A stretch of 64,000 bases of DNA from Solibacillus isronensis (GCF_900168685.1 NZ_FVZN01000005.1:1-64000), one strand, 5' to 3'; numbered from the stretch's first letter, positions 16,980 through 27,619 are shown. A program made the numbers and translations. The notes: generated by a model not told the origin, from the letters alone.

Positions 16980-18179
16980 ATGTCGACTACAACAGTAAAA
17001 CAATCAAACCCTGTCTACCCAATTATGGTCTCAATAGGGATATGTCACTTAATTAATGATACGATGCAGGCAGTTATACCGGCAATGTTCCCATTATTGG
17101 AGCGGGACTTAGGATTAACGTTTACGCAGCTTGGTATGATTTCATTTGTTCTTAACATGGTTGCCAGTCTGCTACAGCCGGCCGTCGGATTTATGACAGA
17201 TAAGAAGCCATTTCCGTATGCACTCCCGCTTGGAATGGTGAGCTCGTTTATCGGGCTGACAATGCTCATATTAGCGGGCGAATACTGGATGATTTTAGTG
17301 TCGGTCCTATTCTTGGGACTTGGTTCAGCCATTTTCCACCCGGAAGGTTCACGCGTATCGTTTATGGCTGCGGGTAATAAGCGCGGCTTAGCTCAGTCTA
17401 TTTATCAGGTGGGGGGCAATAGCGGACAGGCATTAGCCCCATTGCTAAGCGCATTTATCATTTTGCCATTCGGGATGTACGGCGTTTCCGTTATTCTTAT
17501 TTTTACAGCGATCGGTATCTTTTTATTAACGAAAATATCGATGTGGTATAAACGTCAGCTCGAAGCGGAAAAGAAATCAAAAATCAAAAAAATGCTGATT
17601 TCGTCCTTGCCGCCTTTAACGAAAAAGCAAGTTGGGATGGCTTTACTCGTGCTGCTGTTCATTATATTTGCCCGTTCGTTTTACGTTACGAATATAACAA
17701 GTTTCTATGTCTTTTATTTATCGGAACAATATGGGATGAGTGTTGAGCGCGGTCAGCTGTTTATCTTTATCTTCATGGCAGTTGGGGTTGTAGGTACATT
17801 TTTTGGTGGTCCATTGTCAGATCGCTTCGGTCGGAAAAATGTTATATTGCTGTCGGTGATCGCACCGATTCCGTTCTGCTTGGCACTACCGTTTGTTCCG
17901 TTGCCTGCTGTAATCGTTTTACTCATTATTATCGGATTGCTGATTATGGTTAGCTTTACAGTGACGGTAGTGTATGCACAGGAACTTGTCCCATCGAAAA
18001 TCGGTACAATGGCCGGTTTAACAGTCGGTGTAGCATTTGGGATGGGGGCAATTGGCTCGGTTGTTATCGGAATCCTTATCGATAAGATGGGCATTCACTT
18101 TACAATGAATGCCATATCGGTACTGACATTATTGTTACTCGTAGCATTTTTCCTGCCGCGTGATCGAGTAGGGGAATAG
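16980..18179 (+). CDS. MFS transporter, fosmidomycin-resistance (Fsr)-like
   Basis: This 399-residue protein has twelve predicted membrane segments. The start ICHLINDTMQAVIPAMFPLL and the segment GLGSAIFHPEGSRVSF match the Fsr branch of the major facilitator superfamily. The loop motif GGPLSDRFGRKN sits between TM8 and TM9. It is likely a proton-driven drug or metabolite exporter. The ribosome site is weak (GAAAGAATG), and the gene stands alone. Confidence 0.88.
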   Translation: MSTTTVKQSNPVYPIMVSIGICHLINDTMQAVIPAMFPLLERDLGLTFTQLGMISFVLNMVASLLQPAVGFMTDKKPFPYALPLGMVSSFIGLTMLILAGEYWMILVSVLFLGLGSAIFHPEGSRVSFMAAGNKRGLAQSIYQVGGNSGQALAPLLSAFIILPFGMYGVSVILIFTAIGIFLLTKISMWYKRQLEAEKKSKIKKMLISSLPPLTKKQVGMALLVLLFIIFARSFYVTNITSFYVFYLSEQYGMSVERGQLFIFIFMAVGVVGTFFGGPLSDRFGRKNVILLSVIAPIPFCLALPFVPLPAVIVLLIIIGLLIMVSFTVTVVYAQELVPSKIGTMAGLTVGVAFGMGAIGSVVIGILIDKMGIHFTMNAISVLTLLLLVAFFLPRDRVGE

Positions 18180-18187
18180 GAAAATAA

Positions 18188-18223
18188 AAGAACTACGGAC
18201 TCTAATGTCCGAAGTTCTTTTTT
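18188..18223. terminator. Bidirectional terminator between MFS gene and lutC
   Basis: AAGAACT-CGGAC / GTCCG-AGTTCTT hairpin with T or A runs on both sides. Confidence 0.87.
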
Positions 18224-18902
18224 AATAATCCTCCACCAAAATATAAGTCATTCTCACCGGTCCATGCACGCCGACGACTAAGTTCATTTCGATATCTGCA
18301 GAGTTACTTGGTCCTGTAATGAAATTAATACAGGACGATACATGTGACTGCTCTCGTAAAAACTGGGCAGCTTGTGTCATACGGGGAACGATGCTCCTTT
18401 TCGGTATAATGGCAATCGAATTTTCAGGCAAAAATGAAAGCGTTCGGCCAACTTCCGGTGACGCCTGAAGCATAATTGTGCCGGACTCCGCTAATGTCAC
18501 GTCGCTGATTACGACACCGACATTTGCCTGTTCAGCAAAGTCGATATTTTGTTTACCGTTAGCAGCTTGCCACTTTAAATGTTCGTATTGTTCAAAAACC
18601 GATAACACATTCAATACTCCATAACGCGGATCATTGGTGTAAATTACACGCCCGCCACCATAGTCTGCAATTGTTTCATTTAATATTTCAGGCAACTGCT
18701 GCTGTGTGCATTTTTTCAATGTAGTGTGGATATTCAAGCATTGTTCTCTCAACACTTCGATAAGTTCTTCCATCGAAGCATCCTTTAATACTTCGTGTTG
18801 AGGGAGGTGCTTCCAGTTTCGCTCCGGTTTTGTTAAAGAAGGGGCGGACCTGCCAAGACGAGCAGCCACTGTTTGTAAAAAGGATTCTCGATTTTGGATC
18901 AT
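18222..18902 (-). CDS. lutC: L-lactate utilization protein LutC
   Basis: This 226-residue LUD-domain protein is part of the LutABC iron-sulfur complex that oxidises L-lactate to pyruvate. The C-terminal segment [19 protein letters not shown] is the family hallmark. It overlaps lutB by four bases and is the last gene of the lutABC operon. There are no cysteine clusters here, as expected; these are in LutA and LutB. Confidence 0.93.
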   Translation of the reverse strand: MIQNRESFLQTVAARLGRSAPSLTKPERNWKHLPQHEVLKDASMEELIEVLREQCLNIHTTLKKCTQQQLPEILNETIADYGGGRVIYTNDPRYGVLNVLSVFEQYEHLKWQAANGKQNIDFAEQANVGVVISDVTLAESGTIMLQASPEVGRTLSFLPENSIAIIPKRSIVPRMTQAAQFLREQSHVSSCINFITGPSNSADIEMNLVVGVHGPVRMTYILVEDY

Positions 18903-20326
18903 TTGGATTTGCCTCCTTTGTTATGCTGCTCAAACCAGTCACGAAAACGTTCTTTTTGCACAGAGGGAAAATCACGATACGCTGTCCAGTTTTTCAGAGG
19001 ACCAGGACCATTTGTAATTTTCTCGTTTTTCGTGAACGGCTTCATAACGGTTGAAGCTACTTTAGTGCCTAACTGATAGATTGATTGCGAAGAAGTGCCC
19101 ATTCCAAATGCCTGCATTAACAAACTTTCACTTATCGGGGCACGGCCTTCCCGTTCAACGATTACTTCCCGATGCTTATGAAGCAATTGGTGCAACGGAA
19201 TTTTCACTGGGCATACATCCGTGCATGCGCCACATAAAGTAGAGGCGTAAGGCAGCTCTTTATAATCATCATAGCCACCCAATAAGGGGGATAATACGGC
19301 ACCAATCGGACCTGAGTAAATAGATCCGTACGTATGTCCACCGACATGGCGGTAAACAGGGCACGTATTAATACATGCAGCACAGCGAATGCACTGTAAA
19401 ATTGACTGGAATTCTCCGCCTAAAATCGAGGAACGTCCATTGTCTACAATAACTAAATGGAATTCTTCGGGACCATCGACTTCGAGCGCTTCTTTTGTGC
19501 CTGTAAGCACGGTTATATAGCTCGTCAACTTCTGGCCAACCGCGCTGCGTGTCAGCATGCCGACAAGAACTTCCATTTCTTCAAATGTAGGAACTAAACG
19601 CTCCATTCCCATGACGGAAATTTGTGTTTTCGGCAAGGCTGTTACTAAATCCGCATTTCCTTCATTAGTTACTAAACAAACAGAACCTGTTTCGGCAACT
19701 GCAAAATTGCATCCTGTAATACCAATATCCGCTGTTAAGTAATGATCACGTAAAACTTTGCGGGCATGCAGTGCTAGTTCCTCTGGTTGGGAGGAAGCCG
19801 TATAGCCAATTTTTTGTTCAAATACTTCCCGAATCTGATCTTTATTTTTATGAAGTGCCGGTGTCACGATATGAGAAGGCGGGTCATGGTCATCTAGCTG
19901 TAAAATATATTCGCCTAAATCAGTTTCAATAACTTCACATCCGATTTGTTCCAAGCGTGAGTTTAAATTGATTTCTTCGGTTACCATCGATTTTGCTTTC
20001 ACTATTTTCTTGGCATTTTTTTGTTTGGCAATTGTTGAAATGTATTCAGTAGCTTCTTCAGCAGTTTGTGCAAAAAATACATGGCCGCCTCGCGCTTCGA
20101 CGTTTGTACTCAATTCATATAAATAGTAATCGAGATTTTCCAGTACATGCTGCCGGATTTCTTCTCCATGATTGCGCCATTCTTCCCAGTTTAAAGAATC
20201 TACAGCGGCGCTTCGTCTCGTTTGAAAACGGTGCTGTGCGCCGGCTACGGCACCACGCATAAAATCATTTTCCAAGTTGGACGAAAGGCGTTCATTAAAT
20301 TTTTGCTGACTGATTTTCATCGCCAT
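18899..20326 (-). CDS. lutB: L-lactate utilization iron-sulfur protein LutB
   Basis: This 475-residue protein has an N-terminal LUD domain ([20 protein letters not shown]) followed by a ferredoxin-like region with two [4Fe-4S] motifs ([16 protein letters not shown] and CGACTDVCP). It transfers electrons in lactate oxidation. The start ATG 20326 (MAMKI) matches the B. subtilis LutB N-terminus; a GTG three codons upstream lies too close to the GAGGAGG site. It is the central gene of lutA-lutB-lutC. Confidence 0.94.
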   Translation of the reverse strand: MAMKISQQKFNERLSSNLENDFMRGAVAGAQHRFQTRRSAAVDSLNWEEWRNHGEEIRQHVLENLDYYLYELSTNVEARGGHVFFAQTAEEATEYISTIAKQKNAKKIVKAKSMVTEEINLNSRLEQIGCEVIETDLGEYILQLDDHDPPSHIVTPALHKNKDQIREVFEQKIGYTASSQPEELALHARKVLRDHYLTADIGITGCNFAVAETGSVCLVTNEGNADLVTALPKTQISVMGMERLVPTFEEMEVLVGMLTRSAVGQKLTSYITVLTGTKEALEVDGPEEFHLVIVDNGRSSILGGEFQSILQCIRCAACINTCPVYRHVGGHTYGSIYSGPIGAVLSPLLGGYDDYKELPYASTLCGACTDVCPVKIPLHQLLHKHREVIVEREGRAPISESLLMQAFGMGTSSQSIYQLGTKVASTVMKPFTKNEKITNGPGPLKNWTAYRDFPSVQKERFRDWFEQHNKGGKSK

Positions 20327-20348
20327 TTGATACACATCCTCCTCTCTA

Positions 20349-21065
20349 TTAACGGCTATTCAATATTTCTGCGATATGCATTGTTTTTATGTCAATGTTT
20401 TTCCGGTCAATCCGTCCGCCGATATTCATAAGACAGCCTGCATCAGCCCCGATTAAGTAGTGGACAGCAATCTGCTCAGCAGAAGCAATCTTTTCATCTA
20501 CCATTTGTTCAGATATTTGGCCCATTTTAATAGAAAATGTCCCGCCAAAACCGCAGCAATTTTCTTTTAAAGGCATTTCCAGCAATTCAAGGCCTTCTAC
20601 ATGCTGGAGCAATGTGAGGGGAGCTTTCTGTACTTTCAATAAGCGCGTCATATGACAGGAAGGGTGATAAGTAGCCGTTCCGTTTAGTTTTGCTCCGACA
20701 TTTTCAATTTTAAGTACATCGACAATAAATTGTGTCAGTTCATATGTTTTGTCTGCGATTCGTTGTGCTTTTTCATGCCAAAGCGGCTCATCTTTAAAAA
20801 TATGAACATATTCTTTTAGCATGTAAGCACAAGAACCTGATGGACAGACGATGACTTCTGCGTCTTCAAATACTTGAATTGTATTTTTCATCGTTTCTTT
20901 AGAGGCTTTTACATAGCCACTATTATAGGCTGGTTGACCGCAACAAGTTTGGCCTTTTGGAAAGCTTACTGTACAACCTAAGCGTTCCAACAACTCAACC
21001 GTGTTTTTCCCGATATTACTTTGAACCATATCGACTAAACATGTAGCGAATAATGATACATTCAT
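20349..21065 (-). CDS. lutA: L-lactate utilization protein LutA
   Basis: This 238-residue protein has two CCG cysteine-rich domains ([11 protein letters not shown] near residue 42 and [12 protein letters not shown] near 166), as in glycolate oxidase GlpC/GlcF-type subunits. It acts with LutB and LutC. It is the first gene of the operon, with a GGGGGG-type ribosome site. A LutR-type operator lies about 55 bp upstream. Confidence 0.94.
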   Translation of the reverse strand: MNVSLFATCLVDMVQSNIGKNTVELLERLGCTVSFPKGQTCCGQPAYNSGYVKASKETMKNTIQVFEDAEVIVCPSGSCAYMLKEYVHIFKDEPLWHEKAQRIADKTYELTQFIVDVLKIENVGAKLNGTATYHPSCHMTRLLKVQKAPLTLLQHVEGLELLEMPLKENCCGFGGTFSIKMGQISEQMVDEKIASAEQIAVHYLIGADAGCLMNIGGRIDRKNIDIKTMHIAEILNSR

Positions 21066-21119
21066 CCAATCCCCCCTGTTCCATTAAATTTACAACTTTC
21101 TGATAATTAAGTCAACAGG

Positions 21120-21130
21120 TCATCTGATGA
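21120..21130. promoter_or_regulatory. LutR operator (TCATC-T-GATGA)
   Basis: A perfect palindrome, extended to GTCATC-T-GATGAC at 21119-21131, lies between lutA and lutR. It matches the TCATC-N-GATGA site reported for B. subtilis LutR. Repression of lutABC relieved by L-lactate is the expected control. Confidence 0.85.
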
Positions 21131-21174
21131 CTTTGTAAATTAGTATTTAAAGAGAATTATATTGAATTAAAACA

Positions 21175-21879
21175 TTATTTGTCGAAAAGTAATGATTCGA
21201 CTGTTTCAAGATGTTTTGCCATCGCTTGTTTAGCTTGTACATCATCTGCATTTACTAAAGCGCTATAAATAGCGGTATGTTCCTCATGCAAATTGTATAA
21301 AGCCGCATGATCTGTAGTGGATAAAATGGAACGGGTATGCTGGATTTGCTGTGCAATCGGCTTTGAAACACTTTGTAGCATCGAAACGAGTAAAGGGTTG
21401 TCCGCTGCTTCAGCAATGATTGCATGAAAGCGCATATCGGCGTTACTGCTTGTCTCAGGATCGATCAAGGCATCGTTCATTTTGATGAGCGCTTCTTTTA
21501 ATTGTTCAAGGTGACGAGCCGTTCTGCGCTTTGCGGCATTTTCAATTAAACCTAATTCTAGAATTTTTCGTACTTCAAATATTTGTTGTAAATCCTGCTG
21601 TGAAAAGGAGGCATATGTAGGAATGTTCAATGAAATATCCTGGGCCGTTACTTTGCGGATATAAGTTCCTTCTCCTTGGCGGATTTCGATAATACCGCGA
21701 GCCTGAAGAGCTGTTAAAGCTTCACGAATAGCAGAGCGGCCAACTTCAAAATTTTTTGCAAGCTGTTCAACAGAATCCAGTTTATCGCCAGGTGAAATAT
21801 CCCCGTTCGTAATTTTTTGTTCTATAATAGCGGCTATTTGTTCATATAGTTTTTTTGTTTTAGGCACTTCAAATTTCAT
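21175..21879 (-). CDS. lutR: GntR/FadR-family regulator LutR
   Basis: This 234-residue regulator has a winged HTH (about residues 8-75; LAKNFEVGRSAIREALTALQ) and a C-terminal FCD ligand domain (about 90-225). It sits directly upstream of lutABC on the same strand with a matching operator between. It probably represses the operon in the absence of L-lactate. Confidence 0.9.
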   Translation of the reverse strand: MKFEVPKTKKLYEQIAAIIEQKITNGDISPGDKLDSVEQLAKNFEVGRSAIREALTALQARGIIEIRQGEGTYIRKVTAQDISLNIPTYASFSQQDLQQIFEVRKILELGLIENAAKRRTARHLEQLKEALIKMNDALIDPETSSNADMRFHAIIAEAADNPLLVSMLQSVSKPIAQQIQHTRSILSTTDHAALYNLHEEHTAIYSALVNADDVQAKQAMAKHLETVESLLFDK

Positions 21880-21908
21880 ATTAATAATCCTTCCTATTTA
21901 TAAATTCT

Positions 21909-21943
21909 AAAAAAAGCTGCTCCAATAACTTGGAAACAGCTTT
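21909..21943 (-). terminator. Terminator of the Usp-like gene
   Basis: On the minus strand, AAGCTG-TTCCAA / TTGGAGCAGCTT is followed by a T run. It separates the Usp-like gene from lutR. Confidence 0.82.
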
Positions 21944-21947
21944 CGTA

Positions 21948-22646
21948 TTAAGGTTTTAGTGATGTAAAGCGATCTTTAGGGAGAATTTCAGGGTTGTTAA
22001 CAGTACCTTCTGTTATATCAGCTTCTAAAAGCTTCCCGTTATAATTAAACTTGAATATACCATTATCGAAGTCTGTCCCAATTTCCTTAAAGAAAATTCC
22101 TTCAAGTGCCACAATTTTAGGGCATGTAAACACGACTTTATAATAATCATTTTCCTGGATTATATAAGCACGAACACCTTTTTCGTATACATCGATCAGT
22201 TCATCCTCAGAAGGACGCTTTACCGATACTATATGAAAATCGACGAATGGTACTTCTTTTAAGAGAACATTCAAGAAAGAACCTTTTGTGATTTCCTCCC
22301 AGCGGCTTTGGGCACTCTGACCCACGATGATTTGGGTAATGTTAAAGTCCATTGCAATTTCTGTAATGACTTTATGGAATGGACGCTTTTCATTATCCTT
22401 AATAATAAACTGTTCTACTTCCAACTCATCAGTCAGTTCTTTCCACTGCTCGATATAGCCGGATTTTTCCGCATCAAATGCATCAATTGGCTTTGAATCA
22501 ACAGTCAACACATATAATGGGCAGTCAAGTAATGTAGCAAGCTTGTGTCCTCGGCGAATTAAACGCTCACCATTTTGTCCGTAATATACACAAACCAAAA
22601 TACTTTCGTCTAATCGGCCTTTAACATGTTTCATTTTAGTTCGCAC
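21948..22646 (-). CDS. Universal stress protein-like protein (KdpD Usp-type domain)
   Basis: This 232-residue protein has an N-terminal UspA-fold domain (ILVCVYYGQNGERLIRRGHKLA; IIVGQSAQSRWEEITKGSFLN), the form also found inside KdpD sensor kinases. The C-terminal ~80 residues are unassigned. It is divergent from the mrp antiporter operon, so a link to ion or osmotic stress is plausible but unproven. MRTK and MKHV are both possible starts. Confidence 0.78.
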   Translation of the reverse strand: MRTKMKHVKGRLDESILVCVYYGQNGERLIRRGHKLATLLDCPLYVLTVDSKPIDAFDAEKSGYIEQWKELTDELEVEQFIIKDNEKRPFHKVITEIAMDFNITQIIVGQSAQSRWEEITKGSFLNVLLKEVPFVDFHIVSVKRPSEDELIDVYEKGVRAYIIQENDYYKVVFTCPKIVALEGIFFKEIGTDFDNGIFKFNYNGKLLEADITEGTVNNPEILPKDRFTSLKP

Positions 22647-22732
22647 CTCTTTTTCTTATCCTATAATAATGAATTAAATCCGAATATATTTTGAGAAACT
22701 AAGCATAATTGAGATAAAACGAAGGCTATTAC

Positions 22733-22745
22733 AGTGCAATGCACT
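22733..22745. promoter_or_regulatory. Palindromic site AGTGCA-A-TGCACT upstream of mrpA
   Basis: A perfect 6+1+6 palindrome lies in the 321-bp gap between the Usp-like gene and mrpA. It could be an operator for either gene. I do not recognise the cognate regulator. Nothing else in this gap could be assigned. Confidence 0.4.
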
Positions 22746-22967
22746 CATCATTATTGTATACTTATTTCTATGATGCATATTTATATTCAGTAAATTTTAT
22801 GTTATATTTTTGCTTTTGTAATTTTTATTAAATTACTGTTGTTGGAAAATATATTCCCCATATGCCACATTATTATGAAGATAGTTATATAGATAGTCAA
22901 GTGTGATTGTTCGAATGCCGAACTTTACATATTTTTATTGGCTCACTCGGTTAGGAGGTTATCGCTT

Positions 22968-25379
22968 TTGGTTGTTGCTTTTTCGATTATGCTCCCATTT
23001 CTTGTTGCAGCATTAATCCCATTAATATACAGGAAATTTAAGAATATCCATTTAGGTTGGTTCGTTTTACTTGTTCCTGTTGCTTTATTTTCGCTTTTAG
23101 CTACATATATCCCTCGAATTGCCAATGGTGAAGTATTCATTAGGACATTTGAGTGGATCCCCACTTTCGGTATTAATATTACTACTTATTTAGACGGCTT
23201 GAGTATGATTTTTAGCTTACTCATTACTGGGGTAGGCAGTTTAGTAATACTTTACTCAATTTTCTATTTATCAACGAAAGAATCATTACACCATTTCTAT
23301 TGCTACTTACTATTATTTATGGGCGCGATGTTAGGCGTCGTCTTTTCAGATAACTTAATGGTGCTTTATGTATTTTGGGAATTAACGAGTGTATCGTCAT
23401 TCCTATTAATCGCATTTTGGCATCATCGTAAAGCATCTCGTGCAGGCGCACGAAAAGCAATGACCATTACGGTTTCTGGTGGTGTTGCGATGCTGGCTGG
23501 TTTTTTAATGTTATATGTTGCATCAGGAACGTTTAGTATTCGCGAAATTATTGCGAATTTGGATGTCGTTCAATCGAGCGTTTATTTTGTACCGGCAATG
23601 TGTCTTGTACTTTTAGGTGCGTTTACGAAGTCGGCACAGTTCCCGTTCCATATTTGGTTGCAGGATGCAATGGAGGCACCGACACCTGTTTCCGCTTATT
23701 TACACTCTGCAACGATGGTAAAAGCGGGTATTTACTTAGTAGCTCGTACAACACCGATTTTTGGCGGGCACGAGGTATGGTTTTGGGCAGTGAGCGGGGT
23801 AGGTCTTCTTACATTATTCTGGGGCTCCTTCAATGCGGTCCGCCAGTATGATTTAAAGGCATTGCTAGCATACTCCACAATTAGTCAGCTTGGACTGATT
23901 ATGTCTTTATTCGGTCTTGGTTCAGCAGCACTGCATTTTGGTTATTCAACACAGTCGGTAATTTATACGCAGGCTACATTTGCTGCATTATTCCATTTAA
24001 TCAACCACTCGACATTTAAAGGCGCGCTCTTTATGATGGTCGGAATAGTCGACCATGAAGTAGGAACACGCGATATTCGTCGATTAGGCGGATTGATGTC
24101 GTTAATGCCGTTTACATTCACGATTGCTGTAATCGGAAGTGCCTCAATGGCAGGGTTACCACCATTCAATGGCTTTTTAAGTAAGGAAATGTTCTTTACA
24201 GCTACATTAAAAATTACACAGCTTGATATTTTCTCACTTGATAGCATCGGTCTTATATTCCCGATTATCGCTTGGGTGGCCAGTGTATTTACGTTTATTT
24301 ACTGTGTCATTATCGTTATGCGTACATTCTTCGGGAAAATACAGCCGGATCGTTTGGAAAAGCCGCCACATGAAGCGCCGTTTGGTATGTTAATTTCACC
24401 ATTTATTTTAGTTGCCTTCGTGATTGGAATTTTTATATTCCCGAATGTTTTGGGACATTATATTTTAAGTCCGGCGATGGCAAGCATTTACCCAATGTTC
24501 CCATCTGTAGAGGAAATGACGCCTCATATCGCAGCATGGCATGGTTATATAAATACGGAACTTATTATGACGTTTGGTGTCATTGTTGTAGGGGTTTTCT
24601 TATACCGTACATTAAAAAAATGGCGTCCTGTCTATCTGTGGATACCGCAAAGCTTTACGCTAAATGCGATTTATGAACGTGTGATTAATTCAAGTGAGAG
24701 TGTATCAGGACGTGTAACAAACCGTTATATGAACGGTAATTTAACGTATTATTTCGTTTATATCTATGTATTTTTTGTAACGCTACTGGCAGGGTATATG
24801 ATTTATGCGGACGTATTCAGCTGGAATCCTTCGAAAGACTCGGTGATTGAGCCATATGAATTAGTTCTTGTATTCGTTATGATTGCGGCTGCAATTGCGA
24901 TTATTTTTGCAAAGCAGCGTATTACAGTCGTGCTGTTGAATGGAGTACTCGGGTATTCTGTTGCCTTTTTCTTCGTAGTATTTAGAGCTCCTGATTTGGC
25001 GCTGACGCAGCTTGTCGTTGAATCGGTTACAACAGCACTGTTTTTACTATCATTTAAATATTTACCGAAGCTTAAAAATGAGTATATTTCGAAAAGCTGG
25101 CGTTTTGCAAAGGTGACAATTTCGGTTGCGGTCGGTGCAACCGTGACACTGATTGGATTAGCTGTAATGAATTACGATCGTTTTGAACCAATCTCGAAAT
25201 ACTTTGAGGACTCGTATGATCTGGCAGGCGGGAAAAATATCGTCAACACGATATTAGGCGATTTCCGTGCATTTGATACGATGCTTGAAGTAGTTGTACT
25301 TTTCATTGCAGGTCTTGGCGTCTACACACTTATTAAGCTTAAGGCGAAAAAGGGGGATGGAGACGTTGAAAGTAAATGA
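22968..25379 (+). CDS. mrpA: Na+/H+ antiporter subunit A (MrpA)
   Basis: This 803-residue protein has about 20 membrane segments. It shows the complex I NuoL-like core (HSATMVKAGIYLVARTTPIF and the later HSTFKGALFMMVGIVDHEVG) and the MrpA-specific C-terminal extension. It is the largest subunit of the Mrp cation/proton antiporter used in Na+ and alkali resistance. I chose TTG 22968 because AGGAGG lies nine bases upstream; the first available start, TTG 22938, precedes this site and would be untranslated leader. Confidence 0.93.
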   Translation: MVVAFSIMLPFLVAALIPLIYRKFKNIHLGWFVLLVPVALFSLLATYIPRIANGEVFIRTFEWIPTFGINITTYLDGLSMIFSLLITGVGSLVILYSIFYLSTKESLHHFYCYLLLFMGAMLGVVFSDNLMVLYVFWELTSVSSFLLIAFWHHRKASRAGARKAMTITVSGGVAMLAGFLMLYVASGTFSIREIIANLDVVQSSVYFVPAMCLVLLGAFTKSAQFPFHIWLQDAMEAPTPVSAYLHSATMVKAGIYLVARTTPIFGGHEVWFWAVSGVGLLTLFWGSFNAVRQYDLKALLAYSTISQLGLIMSLFGLGSAALHFGYSTQSVIYTQATFAALFHLINHSTFKGALFMMVGIVDHEVGTRDIRRLGGLMSLMPFTFTIAVIGSASMAGLPPFNGFLSKEMFFTATLKITQLDIFSLDSIGLIFPIIAWVASVFTFIYCVIIVMRTFFGKIQPDRLEKPPHEAPFGMLISPFILVAFVIGIFIFPNVLGHYILSPAMASIYPMFPSVEEMTPHIAAWHGYINTELIMTFGVIVVGVFLYRTLKKWRPVYLWIPQSFTLNAIYERVINSSESVSGRVTNRYMNGNLTYYFVYIYVFFVTLLAGYMIYADVFSWNPSKDSVIEPYELVLVFVMIAAAIAIIFAKQRITVVLLNGVLGYSVAFFFVVFRAPDLALTQLVVESVTTALFLLSFKYLPKLKNEYISKSWRFAKVTISVAVGATVTLIGLAVMNYDRFEPISKYFEDSYDLAGGKNIVNTILGDFRAFDTMLEVVVLFIAGLGVYTLIKLKAKKGDGDVESK

Positions 25380-25788
25380 TGTTATTTTAAAATCAGTTGT
25401 ACGAGGCGTTGTTTTCATCGTCTTTACGCTTGGGATGTATTTATTTTTTGCAGGACATAATGCTCCAGGCGGAGGATTCATCGGCGGGTTAGTGCTTGGC
25501 TCGGGGATTGTCCTGTTATATTTGACGTACGATATTGAAACTGTGCATAAGGGGATGCCGTTCGACTTTAAAAAAGTGGCGGCAATCGGTGTATTGCTGG
25601 CGACCGGTTCGGCCATTGCCTCGATTTTCTTTGACGTACCATTTTTAACACAGACAGCTGGCTATTATAATCTCCCGTTAATAGGAGAAAAGCATTTGTC
25701 CACTGTTACGATTTTTGAAGCAGGTGTCGCATTGACGGTTGTCGGTACACTCGTAACGATTATTTTAAATATAAGTGAGGATGATTAG
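25357..25788 (+). CDS. mrpB: Na+/H+ antiporter subunit B (MrpB)
   Basis: This 143-residue membrane protein has the MrpB hallmark FAGHNAPGGGFIGGLVLG. It overlaps mrpA by 23 bases at ATG 25357, and a TTG at 25366 is an alternative start. It belongs to the hetero-oligomeric Mrp complex with all other subunits. Confidence 0.92.
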   Translation: METLKVNDVILKSVVRGVVFIVFTLGMYLFFAGHNAPGGGFIGGLVLGSGIVLLYLTYDIETVHKGMPFDFKKVAAIGVLLATGSAIASIFFDVPFLTQTAGYYNLPLIGEKHLSTVTIFEAGVALTVVGTLVTIILNISEDD

Positions 25789-25789
25789 T

Positions 25790-26128
25790 ATGGAATCATT
25801 AATGATTGTACTTGTCGGCATTCTAGTCGCAGTCGCTACTTATTTAATCCTCTCTCGTAGTGTCATACGTGTGATTGTCGGCACCGCCATTTTATCTCAT
25901 GCCGTTCATTTATTGTTATTGACGGTCGGCGGGTTAAAAAAAGGGAGTGTGCCGCTATTAGGTCAGGCGGCTGCACCATATACCGACGCTTTGCCACAAG
26001 CGTTGATTTTAACAGCAATCGTTATTAGTTTTGCTGTTACGGCCTTTTTACTCGTACTGGCTTATCGAATGTATTTAATGAACGGAACCGATGATCTAGG
26101 GGAACTTGGAGGGTCATCAGATGAATAA
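25790..26128 (+). CDS. mrpC: Na+/H+ antiporter subunit C (MrpC)
   Basis: This 112-residue NuoK-like membrane protein has three predicted membrane segments, with a conserved ALPQALILTAIVISFAVTAF segment. It starts one base after the mrpB stop and overlaps mrpD. In complex I its NuoK homolog contributes to the proton path. Confidence 0.92.
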   Translation: MESLMIVLVGILVAVATYLILSRSVIRVIVGTAILSHAVHLLLLTVGGLKKGSVPLLGQAAAPYTDALPQALILTAIVISFAVTAFLLVLAYRMYLMNGTDDLGELGGSSDE

Positions 26129-27605
26129 TATAATTGTTTTACCAATGATCGTGCCGATTATAACGGCCGCATTGTTAGTATTTTTAAATAATAATATTAA
26201 ACTTCAGCGGGTAGTAAGTTTAGTAACAATGATTTTCGTAGTGGGGACTTCTGTTGTCCTGCTGCAGCTTATTCAGACAGAAGGTATTATGCGTATAGAC
26301 TTTAGTGGCTGGGCACCGCCGTTCGGTATTTTATTTGTTGCCGATTCATTTTCGGTACTCCTTGTTTTAACGGCAAGTCTTGTTACGATGTTCTGTTTAA
26401 TTTATGCCTTTTCCACAATCGGCGAGCGTCATGAAAAAATGTACTTCTATCCGTTTGTATTATTCTTACTAGCAGGTGTAAACGGATCGTTTTTAACAGG
26501 CGATATTTTCAATTTATTCGTTTGTTTTGAAGTAATGCTTCTTGCGTCATACGTCCTTGTTGCTCTTGGCGGTGGAAAGATACAGCTGCGCGAGTCAATC
26601 AAGTATGTGCTCATTAATGTTGTCGCATCCTGGATTTTCCTCGTTGCACTGGCATTCTTGTATGGAACGCTAAAGACACTTAATATGGCGCATATTGCAC
26701 AGCGTGTTGCAGAAGCCGGTCAAGACCCGTTATTAACGGTTGTCGCACTTGTTTTCCTAATTGTTTTTGCTTTAAAAGGAGGCTTGCTGCTGTTCTTTTG
26801 GCTGCCTGGTTCATACAGTGTGCCGCCAACAGCAGTACAGGCATTATTTGCGGCATTGTTAACAAAAGTCGGCATGTATGCATTGTTCCGTACGTTCACG
26901 CTCATGTTCCCGTTACAGCCGGAAATTACGCATACGGCTATCGGTGTGATGGCAGGGCTGACGATTATAGCGGGTTGTATGGGCGCATTTTCCGGACGAG
27001 ATGTTCGGACAATTGCTACTTATAACGTCATCATTAGTGTTGGCTTTATACTGGTGGCACTTGCGATTGGAACAGAATCCGCAATGGCAGGAGCGGTCTA
27101 TTATTTAATCCACGACATGCTCGGTAAGGCGTTACTGTTTTTACTTATTGGAACAATGGTGCTATTAACAGGGGAAATTGTCGTAAAAAATATGAATGGT
27201 TTAATTCGAATTTATCCATTGTTCGGCTGGCTGTTCTTTATTATGATGTGTGCACTTGTCGGAATTCCGCCGTTAAGCGGATTTATCGGGAAAGTATTGA
27301 TCGGCCAGGGTGCTGTTGAAGCAGAGGCCTATATTTTATTGGCATTGGCATTTGGCTCGAGTATCATCGTACTCTATTCATTATTGCGTATTTTCCTTGC
27401 TTCATTTTTTGGAGAAACATCGATTAATGAAGAGGACAAAATTCGGATGCCACGTGGTGCGATGGTATCGTTCATACTCTTGACGATTTGTATCGTTGGC
27501 TTGGGAGTTGGCGCAGAAGGACTGGCGGTCTATGTTAATGACGCAGCATACACATTATCAAACCCTGCTGTTTACATTGATGCGGTTTTAAATACGAATA
27601 AATAA
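26121..27605 (+). CDS. mrpD: Na+/H+ antiporter subunit D (MrpD)
   Basis: This 494-residue protein is NuoM/NuoN-like, with about 14 membrane segments and conserved GGLLLFFWLPGSYSVPPTAV and YYLIHDMLGKALLFLL motifs. ATG 26121 follows GGAGGG, and the gene overlaps mrpC by 8 bases. It is one of the two large proton-pathway subunits with MrpA. Confidence 0.94.
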   Translation: MNNIIVLPMIVPIITAALLVFLNNNIKLQRVVSLVTMIFVVGTSVVLLQLIQTEGIMRIDFSGWAPPFGILFVADSFSVLLVLTASLVTMFCLIYAFSTIGERHEKMYFYPFVLFLLAGVNGSFLTGDIFNLFVCFEVMLLASYVLVALGGGKIQLRESIKYVLINVVASWIFLVALAFLYGTLKTLNMAHIAQRVAEAGQDPLLTVVALVFLIVFALKGGLLLFFWLPGSYSVPPTAVQALFAALLTKVGMYALFRTFTLMFPLQPEITHTAIGVMAGLTIIAGCMGAFSGRDVRTIATYNVIISVGFILVALAIGTESAMAGAVYYLIHDMLGKALLFLLIGTMVLLTGEIVVKNMNGLIRIYPLFGWLFFIMMCALVGIPPLSGFIGKVLIGQGAVEAEAYILLALAFGSSIIVLYSLLRIFLASFFGETSINEEDKIRMPRGAMVSFILLTICIVGLGVGAEGLAVYVNDAAYTLSNPAVYIDAVLNTNK

Positions 27606-27619
27606 AGGAGGGTGAGCAC

